Below, piece by piece: positions 18,353 to 26,278 of a stretch of DNA of 64,000 nt; within the stretch, counting starts at the first letter, position 1, and every line of letters starts with the position of its first letter. The notes beneath the pieces were generated by a model, which saw only the letters and a list, made by a program, of their open reading frames with translations, had not been told where the DNA came from and did not search any database. The DNA comes from Planctomycetota bacterium (GTDB taxonomy: Bacteria; Planctomycetota; UBA1135; GCA-002686595): contig JADJQU010000003.1 in the NCBI GenBank assembly GCA_016712565.1, positions 620,001 to 684,000 on the forward strand. Direction: 5' to 3'. The position numbers were made by a program, and so were the translations under genes.

Positions 18353-19417
18353 TCAGCGCTTCGTCATCGGGCGCCCGGGCTGGCCGGGATGCCCGTGGGG
18401 CGCCGGAGGCTCGACGTGCGCGGAGGACTCGGAACGCCGGGCCTGCTCGGCGTTCCCCGCCGAACCCGGCACCAGCAGGCTCGCGCCCAGGGCACCGGCC
18501 AGGTCACCCAGCTGGACCACCTGGACCCGCGGCGGCCGCTCGGGCGTGAACAGGTGCGGCAACATCGCCTCGCTGATCCTTTTCGCGTAGGGATCTCCCA
18601 GGCGCGTCCCGAGCCCCCCGCCGATCACCACGGCCTCCACGTCAAGCAGGTTGCAGGCCGAGGCGATGCCGGCACCCAGCGCTTCCACGGCGCGCTCGAT
18701 CAGGCGGATCGCGTACTCGTCCCCGGACTCGAGCGCCTTGGCGAACACGCCGCTCGAGAGCTGGCTGCGCCCCTTCTTCTCCATGATCTTGAACAGCGTC
18801 GTCTTCGCGCCGCGTTCCACGTCGCGCCGCGCCCTGGCCTCCATGGCGCGCCGGCCGGCGTAGGCCTCGACGCAGCCGCGCCGACCGCAGGGGCACCGTG
18901 CACCGTTCCGGCGCACGATCATGTGGCCGATCTCGCCGGAGGCGCCGCGGCCGAGCCAGCGCTTGCGGCCCAGGACCACCCCACCGCCGACGCCGGTGCC
19001 CCAAAAGACGCCGAGGAAGGAGTCGTAGGCCCGGCCCGCGCCCAGTCGCGCTTCGCCGTCGACCGCCACGCCCACGTCGTTGCCCAGGAAGACCGGCGGC
19101 CCGAGCAGTTCGGAGAGCGCCGCGGACAGGGGAAACGGGGCCTGCCAGTCGGGCAAGTTGCCGGCGCGGGCGACCGTTCCCTCCGCGGAGTCCACGTGGC
19201 CGGGGGAACCGACACCGATTCCCGCCAGGTGCCCCGTGTCCACACCCGCCTGGCTCGCCGCGTCGCGCAGCGCCTGCGCCATGGCGCGCGCCACGGCCTG
19301 TGGACCGCCGCTGGAAGGTGTGGCGCAGCGGTTCTGGGCCACGATCCGGTGGGCCTCGTCGACGACCACCGCCTGGATCTTGGTCCCTCCGAGATCGATG
19401 CCGCCGCGATATTGCAT
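18353..19417 (-). CDS. ROK-family sugar kinase (glucokinase-like)
   Basis: 354 residues. ATP-binding DLGGTK (8-13) opens the protein. Catalytic Asp114 lies in GNDVGVAV, and FWGTGVGGG is the second phosphate loop. The zinc-binding ROK signature is complete: His165 in GEIGHM, then CPCGRRGC with Cys175, Cys177 and Cys182. ROK kinases phosphorylate glucose, N-acetylglucosamine, mannose or similar sugars; the E/H pattern (ExGH) suits a glucose/GlcNAc type, but the sugar cannot be fixed. No DNA-binding domain is present, so it is an enzyme and not an NagC/XylR-like repressor. A ~50-residue Pro/Ser-rich tail is added at the C-terminus. Confidence 0.92.
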   Translation of the reverse strand: MQYRGGIDLGGTKIQAVVVDEAHRIVAQNRCATPSSGGPQAVARAMAQALRDAASQAGVDTGHLAGIGVGSPGHVDSAEGTVARAGNLPDWQAPFPLSAALSELLGPPVFLGNDVGVAVDGEARLGAGRAYDSFLGVFWGTGVGGGVVLGRKRWLGRGASGEIGHMIVRRNGARCPCGRRGCVEAYAGRRAMEARARRDVERGAKTTLFKIMEKKGRSQLSSGVFAKALESGDEYAIRLIERAVEALGAGIASACNLLDVEAVVIGGGLGTRLGDPYAKRISEAMLPHLFTPERPPRVQVVQLGDLAGALGASLLVPGSAGNAEQARRSESSAHVEPPAPHGHPGQPGRPMTKR

Positions 19418-19577
19418 GGGTGCCTGCTTCCTATGGGGTTCTGGCGCACGGCCGGGTCTCGCCCCGGCCGGCGAATCCTCCCCTATCGGCCATTTCCGCG
19501 CGAGGCTGATGGACGGGTCGCGGGTGGGGCGCGGGGGGGCAGCCTGCGTCAGCGACGATGCCGGGCTGGGGCGCGGG

Positions 19578-20261
19578 TCAGCGCAGCACCGCGGCGAGGA
19601 ACTCCCCCACCACGGCGATCTCTTCGAGCACGACCTCGTGCTGCATGCGGTACTCGCGCCAGTCCACGCGGTAGCCCAGACCGCGCAGGCTCTCGGCGGA
19701 TTTTCGGCCGCGGGAAATCCCCACCATCGGATCCTGGTTGCCGTGGCACATCAGGATCGGGGTGTCGCGGTTTGCGGCGCCGGCTTCCGCGGCCAGGGAA
19801 TCGCCGAGCACCATGTAGGTCGACAGCCCGATCAAGCCCGCGAGCTTCTGGGGGTGGCGCACTCCGGTGAAGAGCGCGATCGCTCCGCCCTGGGAGAAGC
19901 CCGCCAGGACGATGCGCTCCGAGGGCACGCCGCGGGCGTTCTCGCGCTCGATCAGGCGCGTCACCGCCTGGGCCGACCGCCTCACGCCCACCTGGTCGTG
20001 GCGCTTCTCCAGGTCGATGTCGCCGATGTCGTACCAGGCGGGCATCACGAAGCCCATGTTGATCGAGACCGGGATCTTCGGCGCGTGCGGAAAGACGAAG
20101 CGCACGGCGAGTTCCTCAGGCAGCCCCAGGGCGGGCACGATCGGCACGAAGTCGTGGCCATCGGCACCCAGGCCGTGGAGCCAGATCACCGCGGCGCGGG
20201 CCGGGCCGACGGATTCCGGGGGATCCAGCTCGACGCAGGGGAGCAGTTGCTCGGAGCTCAT
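19578..20261 (-). CDS. carboxylesterase/acyl-protein thioesterase-like hydrolase
   Basis: 227 residues, alpha/beta hydrolase of the phospholipase/carboxylesterase (APT1/YpfH) family. VIWLHGLGADGHDF gives the oxyanion strand, with Ser123 in GFSQGG, Asp177 in HGNQDPMV and His208 completing the triad. FPHAP and MPAWYDI are typical for the family. Cytoplasmic, no signal. The substrate could be small esters, lysophospholipids or S-acyl proteins. The ATG at 20261 overlaps the stop of the 130-residue gene upstream (ATGA), so the two are co-expressed. Confidence 0.9.
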   Translation of the reverse strand: MSSEQLLPCVELDPPESVGPARAAVIWLHGLGADGHDFVPIVPALGLPEELAVRFVFPHAPKIPVSINMGFVMPAWYDIGDIDLEKRHDQVGVRRSAQAVTRLIERENARGVPSERIVLAGFSQGGAIALFTGVRHPQKLAGLIGLSTYMVLGDSLAAEAGAANRDTPILMCHGNQDPMVGISRGRKSAESLRGLGYRVDWREYRMQHEVVLEEIAVVGEFLAAVLR

Positions 20262-20650
20262 TCGTGGCGCGAGCCCTGCGGGCTCTTGGGGCTTCCGGGC
20301 TTGCCGTCGATCCAGGTGACCGGGCGGTTCAGCAATCCGTAGCGCTCCACCAGCCGCTCGGCGAAGGCGTTCATCATCGGCTCGCAGGCCTCGAGGTCCT
20401 TGGCGATGCCCCGCAGGTGGGCCAGCTCGTTCAGCTCGCCGGGCAGGCCGATCAGGGGCACGCCTCCCTCCTCGGTGCAGATCGAGGCGCAATAGCCGTG
20501 GCTCGGCCCGTGGGTGTGGAAGTTGAGCACCAGCTCGCGCTGGTCGCGCGCGGCGCGTTCCAGCTTCGGGCCGTAGGACGGGTGCTCGCGAATCCTGTCG
20601 ATCGCGACGTCGAAGAACGACAACAATTGGGAGTGCAGCTCGCCGGACAT
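20258..20650 (-). CDS. small protein of unknown function
   Basis: 130 residues, soluble, not recognised. Features: an N-terminal helix (ELHSQLLSFFDVAIDRIREH), a central FHTHGPSHGYCASIC segment rich in His and Cys that could bind metal, and a Pro/Ser/Gly tail. It is coupled to the esterase downstream (ATGA) and headed by a promoter whose -10 lies 9 nt from the ATG. A role together with the esterase is a guess from the coupling. Confidence 0.6.
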   Translation of the reverse strand: MSGELHSQLLSFFDVAIDRIREHPSYGPKLERAARDQRELVLNFHTHGPSHGYCASICTEEGGVPLIGLPGELNELAHLRGIAKDLEACEPMMNAFAERLVERYGLLNRPVTWIDGKPGSPKSPQGSRHE

Positions 20651-20659
20651 GGGGCGAAG

Positions 20660-20688
20660 AGTCTAGCCCGAGCCGGCCGCGGGCGGAA
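20660..20688 (-). promoter_or_regulatory. promoter candidate for the 130-residue gene and esterase
   Basis: TTCCGC (20688-20683), 17-nt spacer, TAGACT (20665-20660) in the context GGGCTAGACT, only 9 nt before the ATG at 20650; transcripts would be nearly leaderless. Confidence 0.5.
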
Positions 20689-20740
20689 CGGGACGGCGGG
20701 TGGGCGGATGCGAAAGTGCGTGGGCCGGGGCGGCCTGCAT

Positions 20741-20850
20741 GCGGTTTCGTGGCCACGCGCCGCGACGACTCGCGTTCGCGGCAACCCTCGCGGGAGCGGC
20801 CCGTTCACCAGGGAGCCAGTGGCGGGCCGACGGGGTCGGCGCACTTCTGG
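20741..20850 (+). repeat. dispersed intergenic repeat, long copy
   Basis: The first 39 nt match 58731-58769 with five mismatches. The following ~60 nt (from AACCCTCGCGGGAGCGGCCC to GGCGGGCCGAC ... GGCGCAC) match the copy at 44.8 kb. It fills most of the gap 20651-20859. Confidence 0.7.
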
Positions 20851-20859
20851 CTCAGTCGC

Positions 20860-21744
20860 CTAGTGCATCCGTCCCGGCGACCTGGCCGCCAGCAGCGCCT
20901 GGCGGTCCAGGCGCACGAAGCTCGTCTCCTCCAGCAATTTCGCCGGCGGCTGGGGCATCGGCGCGCGCGCGTGATTCACGAGGCTGCGCACCTTCCACAG
21001 GTCGTCCAGGCGCACGAAGTCGGTCCAGGAGAGCGTGTCCTTGGCCCCTGGGTTGTGGGAGAAGCGCACTGGGCACTCGATCACCTGCAGGCCCATGCGC
21101 TCCGCCAGGGCCAGCCATTCCACGGCGAAGGTGGCCCGTTCCAGGCGCGCGCGCTCGGCGATGCGACGGGCGGCCGGACGCTGGAAGGCCAAGAGGCCGC
21201 AGAACAGGTCCCGGGCCCCCAGGGGGACCATCATGCGTGCCGCCATGGAGAACATGGCTTCGGCCGTGCGCCGGCCCGCCGGCCTCGGTGAGCGCACGAA
21301 GGCGCCGTCCAGGCGCCGCGAGGCGATGGCCACGTCGGCGCCCGCTTCCAGGCTCTCGAGCAGGTCTCCCGCGTCCTCGATGGGCGCGGAGAGTCCCACC
21401 TCGGCCAGCAGCACGTGCCGCCCCTCGGCCACCAGGAGCCCCGTGCGCGCGGCCGCGCCCAGACCCTTGCGCTGGTCGCTGCGCACGAGCCTGAGACGCT
21501 CGATGCGGCCGAGCCAGGGCGCCACGACGTCGGCGATGCGGTCGCCGCTGCCGTCGTCGACCACCAGCACCTCGGCCGGAATACGGTTGCGATCGATGAA
21601 CTGGGCCACGCGCTTCAGGCTCGACGCGATGCGCTGCGCGTCGTCCGCGGTGGCGATCACCACGCTGAGATCCAGTTCCTTGTCGCGGTCGACGGCCCGG
21701 CGCCGTGCTTCCGGCTGGCCCCGCGAATGCAGTTGTTCCCCCAC
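20860..21744 (-). CDS. family 2 glycosyltransferase (dolichol-phosphate mannosyltransferase-like)
   Basis: 294 residues, GT-A fold: LSVVIATADDAQRI at the start, then EVLVVDDGSGDRI (about 58-70), RKGLGAAARTGLL, and the CGLLAFQRPAARRI and IECPVRFSHNPGAKDTLSW regions as in polyprenyl-phosphate sugar transferases. One oddity: where most GT2 enzymes have the metal-binding DxD (after the HVLL strand), this one reads AEVGLS. The second Asp is missing, so activity or metal use may be altered. No membrane segments. The product would be a polyprenyl-linked or glycan sugar. YdcF-like gene upstream on the same strand, 148 nt away. Confidence 0.82.
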   Translation of the reverse strand: MGEQLHSRGQPEARRRAVDRDKELDLSVVIATADDAQRIASSLKRVAQFIDRNRIPAEVLVVDDGSGDRIADVVAPWLGRIERLRLVRSDQRKGLGAAARTGLLVAEGRHVLLAEVGLSAPIEDAGDLLESLEAGADVAIASRRLDGAFVRSPRPAGRRTAEAMFSMAARMMVPLGARDLFCGLLAFQRPAARRIAERARLERATFAVEWLALAERMGLQVIECPVRFSHNPGAKDTLSWTDFVRLDDLWKVRSLVNHARAPMPQPPAKLLEETSFVRLDRQALLAARSPGRMH

Positions 21745-21892
21745 GCTTCCCCCCTGCGGTTGTGGGGCCCTGACTCCCGGTCCGCCCGAGGCGACGTTCG
21801 CCTCGCGCGGTCCCCCTCGGTTGGTCGGGTCCCCGGGCGCGAAATCGTCGGTCGCGAGTGCGACTCTTGAGTCGCGGGCCGTAAGAAGCGGG

Positions 21893-22630
21893 TCAGGTCA
21901 GGCTGTACCAGAGCCGGCCCAGCCACTCGTGCAGGGCCCAACTCGTCTCGCGCAGGCCCCGGGCCGAGGGGATCCAGGAGCCGGGTTCGCCCGCCCGCAG
22001 TTCGCGCCAGCCCGTTCCCGCGCCGCGGGGAAAGAGGCCCGCCCTGCGAAACTCGGGCAGGGCGCGCGCCAGATGCCACGCATGGCTCACCACCAGCACG
22101 CGCTCCAGGCCCTGCGCGCGCAGAATTTTCGCGGCGCCCTCCGCGTTCTGGCGCGTGTTGGCGCTGCGGGTTTCGCGCCAACCGGCTCCGAGGCCGAACT
22201 CCTGCTCCAGCACCGCCGCCATGCGGTCCGCCAGCGGGCTCTCGCCGGCCCGCGGGGGACCGCCGCAGTGGAGCAAGGGCAGCCCCGTCCGCCGGGCCAG
22301 TCGCGCGCCGTAGCGCACGCGCTCCAGGGTCAGTGCGCCCACGCCCGGGGCGCCGAATTCCGGGGCAAAGGAGGCTCCATCGGCGCCCAGGACGACGATG
22401 GCCTGTGCGTCCCCGGCCTCGAGTTCCCCGGTGGGCGGCTCGCCTTGCAGCGAGATCAAGAGCGCGTTGGCGAAGACCGGCAAGGAGAACAACAGCAAGA
22501 GGCCGAAGGCCCCGCCGAGGAGCCCGCGGGCAAGGCGTGGACGGCGCTTCCAGAGCACCAGGCCCGCGGCGGCCGCCAGGCACAGGCACAGGGGCGGCAT
22601 CACCAGGAGCTTGAGGGCGTCGAGGACCAT
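21893..22630 (-). CDS. YdcF/ElyC/SanA-like DUF218 membrane protein
   Basis: 245 residues. Two N-terminal membrane helices (LLVMPPLCLCLAAAAGLVLW and LLGGAFGLLLLFSLPVFANALL) anchor a DUF218 domain: AQAIVVLGADG, then TLERVRYGARLARRTGLPLLHCGG, the SANTRQNAEGAAKIL element, and VLVVSHAWHLARALPEFRRAG. This arrangement is that of E. coli ElyC, linked to envelope polysaccharide (lipid carrier) metabolism and vancomycin tolerance. The molecular activity is not established. It sits upstream of a polyprenyl-type glycosyltransferase. A TACAAT hexamer at 22667-22662 is a candidate -10. Confidence 0.85.
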   Translation of the reverse strand: MVLDALKLLVMPPLCLCLAAAAGLVLWKRRPRLARGLLGGAFGLLLLFSLPVFANALLISLQGEPPTGELEAGDAQAIVVLGADGASFAPEFGAPGVGALTLERVRYGARLARRTGLPLLHCGGPPRAGESPLADRMAAVLEQEFGLGAGWRETRSANTRQNAEGAAKILRAQGLERVLVVSHAWHLARALPEFRRAGLFPRGAGTGWRELRAGEPGSWIPSARGLRETSWALHEWLGRLWYSLT

Positions 22631-22691
22631 GGAGCTTTCGTGCTGCCCGCGGCGGTCGCGGATTGTAGCCTCGCTGGCGGAGCCTCCGCCC

Positions 22692-22982
22692 TTGAGTTTC
22701 CTTCGCCCTTCGACGCCCTCGCGACCCCACCCCGAGTGTTGGTGGGTCTACGTGCTCGTTTCGCCGCGCAGCGGAGCCACGTACGTGGGGGTGGCCCTGG
22801 ACGCGGAGGCCCGCCTGCGCCAGCACAACGGCCTGGAGCGCGGCGGCGCGCGGCGCACCCGGGCGGGACGGCCCTGGGCCTGCGCGCGCGTGCACGGCCC
22901 CTATCCCGATCGCGGCGAGGCCCAGCGCGTCGAAGCGCGCATCAAGCGCGCCCGCGGCGCGCGGCGACTTTCCGCTTCTTGA
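22692..22982 (+). CDS. GIY-YIG nuclease-family small protein
   Basis: 96 residues from TTG 22692, chosen because GGAG lies ~8 nt upstream and a TAGCCT (-10-like) at 22666-22671. The domain starts WWVYVLVSPRSGATYVGVALDAEARLRQHNG, the GIY...YIG and RxxxHN pattern (VYV...TYVG here), followed by RAGRPWACARVHGPYPDRGEAQRVEARIKRARG, typical of YhbQ/UPF0213-like stand-alone GIY-YIG proteins and the SLX1 nuclease domain. An ATG at 22629 in the same frame is an alternative start. Its 3' end overlaps 41 nt with the convergent DNA methyltransferase gene. Confidence 0.78.
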   Translation: MSFLRPSTPSRPHPECWWVYVLVSPRSGATYVGVALDAEARLRQHNGLERGGARRTRAGRPWACARVHGPYPDRGEAQRVEARIKRARGARRLSAS

Positions 22983-23904
22983 GGGACGCCGCGGCCTTGG
23001 GGGCCTGACCGACGGCGGGCCGTGCGCGGAGCTTCGCCCGGCGCGCGGCTCCGGGCTTCCCCTGGGGAGGCCAATCCACGAAGCGCACGCCGGGCTGGTC
23101 CGCGAAGCGCTGGGCCATCACCTCGAGCGCCTGGCGGTTGGAATCCACGAGAATGAACGGCCGGCCCAACTCCGCCGCCGCCGCCCCGGTGGTGCCGCTG
23201 CCGGCGAAGAAATCGAGCACCACGCCCCCGGGGCGCGAGGAAGCCTGCACGATGCGCCGCAGCACGCCGAGGGGCTTCTGCGTCGGATAGCCGGTGCGCT
23301 CCCGGCCCGAGGTGGGCACGATCGTGTGCCACCAGGTGTCGGTGGGCAGCTTGCCGCGCGCGGCCTTCTCCGGCCCCACGAGGCCCGGCGCCATGTAGGG
23401 GATGCGTTCGATCGCCGCCACGTCGAAGACGAAGTCCTTGGGGTTCTTGGCGTAGAACAGGATGTTGTCGTGCTTCGCCGGCCAGCGGTCCTTGGGCCTG
23501 CCGCCGTAGTCGTAGGCCCAGATGATCTCGTTGATGAACGACGCGCGCCCGAAGATCCGATCCAAGAGCACCTTGCAGTAGTGCACTTCGCGGTAGTCGA
23601 CGTGGAAGTACAGGGAACCGTCCGGCGCCAGCACGCGGCGGGCCTCCACCAGCCGCGGCTCGAGGAACGCGAGGTAGTCCTCGAAGCGGTCGTCGAAACT
23701 CCGGGTGCCCAGGGCGCGGGTCGCGTAGCGCCGCCCCTGGAATCCGCGCCGCCGGCCCGCGGCCGCGCGCCGGGCGGCGATGCGCGTTCGCACCTGCGCC
23801 TTGCCCGTGTTGAAGGGCGGATCCACGTAGATCAGCTCGACGGACTCCGAGGGCAGGGCCCGCAGCACCTCGAGGTTCTCGGCGAAGTGAATGGTCCCGC
23901 CCAT
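22942..23904 (-). CDS. site-specific DNA methyltransferase, N6-adenine type (beta class)
   Basis: 320 residues. Motif IV DPPF (28-31) comes first and motif I DFFAGSGTTG (231-240) last, the beta-class order. YPTQKPLGVLRRI is the usual lead-in to motif I. The target-recognition region in between includes INEIIWAYDYGGRPKDRWPAKHDNILFYAKN. A basic tail (KAAASLKKRKVAARRGRA) ends the protein. No restriction gene flanks it, so it may be a solitary (regulatory) methylase; its only nuclease neighbour is the convergent GIY-YIG gene. It starts 20 nt after argH, apparently the last gene of the arginine transcript, an odd place for a methylase. Confidence 0.9.
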   Translation of the reverse strand: MGGTIHFAENLEVLRALPSESVELIYVDPPFNTGKAQVRTRIAARRAAAGRRRGFQGRRYATRALGTRSFDDRFEDYLAFLEPRLVEARRVLAPDGSLYFHVDYREVHYCKVLLDRIFGRASFINEIIWAYDYGGRPKDRWPAKHDNILFYAKNPKDFVFDVAAIERIPYMAPGLVGPEKAARGKLPTDTWWHTIVPTSGRERTGYPTQKPLGVLRRIVQASSRPGGVVLDFFAGSGTTGAAAAELGRPFILVDSNRQALEVMAQRFADQPGVRFVDWPPQGKPGAARRAKLRARPAVGQAPKAAASLKKRKVAARRGRA

Positions 23905-23924
23905 GGCCGCCGCACCGCCGCCGC

Positions 23925-25139
23925 TCAAGAGTCGCCGGCGCGACTCTCCTCGCGGTAGGCCTCGCGGAAGGGCACGCCCTGGCGCACCTTCTCCAGCGTG
24001 CGGGCCGTGGCGGCCAGTCCCGGATCGGCGAGCACGCGCGCGACGGCCTCGCTGTCGAATTCCAGGCGCTGCACCAGCTTGGTGCACAGGGGCAGCATGG
24101 CCGCCACACGGTCGTGGGCGCGGAACAGGGGCGGCTTGATCAGTTGGAAATCGCGGTGATAGCCCGAGGGCAGATCCCGCAGCACGTCCAGCAGGGCCGC
24201 GCGATCGCAAACCACCTGCCGTCCGTGGGCGCGCAACAGCTCGATCAGGTCCGGATTGCGCTTCTGGGGCATCAGCGAGGAGCCGGTGGTCAGTTCCACG
24301 GGCAGCTTGACGAAGCCGAATTCCTTGGAGGAGTAGATCCACAGATCCGCGGCCAGCTTGCCGATGTCGAGGGCCAGGGCCTCCAGGGAGGTCACATAGG
24401 AGAGCTCCGCGCGGCCGCGGCCGTGCTGCACGGCGGTCACGGGTTCCGCGGGCCGGTCGAAGTCCAGTTCCTCGGCCACGAAGGCGCGATCCAACTCCAC
24501 CGGCAGCCCGTAGCCCGCGCCGCTGCCCAGGGGGCACTCGGCGATGCGCCGGCGCACGTCGGCGAAGCTTGCCACGTCGTCCACCAGGGCGCGACCGTGG
24601 GCCAGGGCCCAATCGCGGACCGTCGAGGGCATGGCCGGCCGCAGGTGCGTGTAGCCCGGCAGGGCGGCGTCCTTGTGGCGCAGGGCGAATTCCCGCAGCG
24701 CGTCGCCCAGCTCGTCGGCCAGGGCGCAGGTGGAGTCCACCGCATCGCGCAACCACAGGCGCAGATCCACGGCCACCTGCTCGTTGCGGCTGCGGGCCGT
24801 GTGCAATTTCTTTCCCGGGTCGCCGACCTTGGCGATCAGGCGGCGCTCCACGGCCGAGTGCACGTCCTCGTCGCCGTCCTCCACGTCCCAAAGGCCCGCG
24901 CGACGCTCCGCGAGGAGTTCGCCGAGGCCGCGCTCGATGGCGGCCAGGTCCGAGCCGCTGATCAGGCCCACGCGCACGAGGCCGCGCGCGTGGGCCAGGG
25001 AGCCGCGAATGTCGTGCTCCACCAGGCGCCGGTCCATGGTCGGATCGTCGCCGATCGTGAAGGAAAGCATCTGGGCGTCGATGGCGTCCCCGCGATCCCA
25101 GATGGGACGGGGGCCGCTCGCTGCATCGGGCGCGCTCAC
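23925..25139 (-). CDS. argH: argininosuccinate lyase
   Basis: Last step of arginine synthesis: splits argininosuccinate to arginine and fumarate. 404 residues; most ArgH proteins are ~460, so the family's C-terminal part is shorter here. The fumarase-superfamily signature GSSLMPQKRNP is at 286-296, preceded by TARSRNEQV (114-122) and GYTHLRPAMPST (162-173) with His165 as catalytic base candidate. GTG at 25139 overlaps the argE stop (GTGA); the protein then begins MSAPDAASGPRPIWDRGDAIDAQML, in register with the conserved WxGRF-like start, though the usual LWGGRF is replaced by IWDRGD. Part of the arg operon. Confidence 0.95.
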   Translation of the reverse strand: MSAPDAASGPRPIWDRGDAIDAQMLSFTIGDDPTMDRRLVEHDIRGSLAHARGLVRVGLISGSDLAAIERGLGELLAERRAGLWDVEDGDEDVHSAVERRLIAKVGDPGKKLHTARSRNEQVAVDLRLWLRDAVDSTCALADELGDALREFALRHKDAALPGYTHLRPAMPSTVRDWALAHGRALVDDVASFADVRRRIAECPLGSGAGYGLPVELDRAFVAEELDFDRPAEPVTAVQHGRGRAELSYVTSLEALALDIGKLAADLWIYSSKEFGFVKLPVELTTGSSLMPQKRNPDLIELLRAHGRQVVCDRAALLDVLRDLPSGYHRDFQLIKPPLFRAHDRVAAMLPLCTKLVQRLEFDSEAVARVLADPGLAATARTLEKVRQGVPFREAYREESRAGDS

Positions 25140-26278
25140 GGCGTCACTCCCCGGGCGCCGACAGTCAGGAGCGCTTCGAGCGCGGCGGGGACGAAACGGC
25201 CGTAGAAGGTCGCGCCGGCTTCCAGCTCGGATTGCAGCACGAACTCGTCGGAGGTGTGGGAGCGCGCGGTCTCGCCCGGTCCGCACTTGACGCAGGGAAC
25301 GCCCTGCAGAAGCGCCATGTCCGAGAGCGTCGAGGAACCCACGGCCCGCGTCCGCCCCGCGGCCGCGAGGGCCGCGCGCACCAGCGGATGGTCCTCGGCG
25401 GTCTCGATCGGAGCGAGCCGCGCGGAGCGCACGGCCACCTGGGCGGAGGGCAGGCGCGACGCCAGGGCCGCCACGCCGTCCCCGGCGCCGTAGGGCGGGG
25501 CCATGCGGCCGTCGAAGGTGGCCAGGGCCCGATCGGGCACGATGTTGTGGCGCGTGCCCGCTTCGAACACGGTGGCCACCAGAGTGCTCTTGCCCAGCAG
25601 CGGGTGCTCGCGCCCCACCTCCACGTAGGGCGCGCAGTGGGAGAGCTCCCGCGCCGCGGCCAGCAGGGCGTTGTCGTGATCCACGCGCGCCACGTGGGCC
25701 GCATGGCAGGCGCGGCCGCGCCATTCGGCGGTCAGCACCGCGAGGCCCGACTGGGCGCGCACCACCTCCAGGCCCGTGGGTTCGCCGGTGACGGCGCCGT
25801 CGGGGAGGCCCAGTCGTTCCAGGGCGGCGGCCATTCCTGCGTTGGTGGTTTCCTCGCAGGCGGTCAGGGCGAGCCACACCTCGCCGCGGATCCCCTGGGG
25901 CGCGCGCGCAAGTTCCTCCAGCGCCGTCAGCATGGCGGCCACGCTGGCCTTGGCGTCGTTGGCCCCGCGGCCGTAGAGCCGGCCGTCGCGCCAGTCCTCG
26001 CGATGGGGATCGCGGGTCCAGCCGTGCCCCACCGGCACGGTGTCCAGGTGCGAATTGAGCAGCAGGCGCGGCCCCGCGCCGCGCGAGAAGCAGGCCAGCA
26101 CGGTGTTGCCCTGCCGCTCGTGATCCACCCCCGCCCGGGCCAGGCGCCCCGTCACGAACTCCGCGAGCGCCTCCTCGGCGCCGGAGACGCTGGGGATCGC
26201 CACCAGTTCGCGCAGCAGGGAGCCGACTCCCGTCGCGCGCCCGCCCTCGGCAGCCCGGCCCTCCCCTCGCTGGGGCAT
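25136..26278 (-). CDS. argE: N-acylornithine/N-acylcitrulline deacylase (M20 family)
   Basis: 380 residues, M20 metallopeptidase. Zinc ligands: His77 in NSHLDT, Asp108 in GRGANDAKA, Glu143 in CEETTN (with Glu142 as base), Glu166 in GEPT, His341 near the end. The middle 'lid' domain (about 180-290) mediates dimerisation. In this operon the carbamoyltransferase works on N-acylated ornithine, so this enzyme most likely releases citrulline from N-acylcitrulline, not ornithine from N-acetylornithine; that is inferred from context, as the two look alike. The start ATG at 26278 shares one base with the argB stop (TGATG). Confidence 0.88.
   Translation of the reverse strand: MPQRGEGRAAEGGRATGVGSLLRELVAIPSVSGAEEALAEFVTGRLARAGVDHERQGNTVLACFSRGAGPRLLLNSHLDTVPVGHGWTRDPHREDWRDGRLYGRGANDAKASVAAMLTALEELARAPQGIRGEVWLALTACEETTNAGMAAALERLGLPDGAVTGEPTGLEVVRAQSGLAVLTAEWRGRACHAAHVARVDHDNALLAAARELSHCAPYVEVGREHPLLGKSTLVATVFEAGTRHNIVPDRALATFDGRMAPPYGAGDGVAALASRLPSAQVAVRSARLAPIETAEDHPLVRAALAAAGRTRAVGSSTLSDMALLQGVPCVKCGPGETARSHTSDEFVLQSELEAGATFYGRFVPAALEALLTVGARGVTP

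Noticed and set aside
22629..22691. ATG 22629 as the GIY-YIG start
   Set aside because: It adds 21 unconserved residues overlapping the divergent gene's start; TTG 22692 has a better spaced GGAG and -10-like element, though it remains possible.
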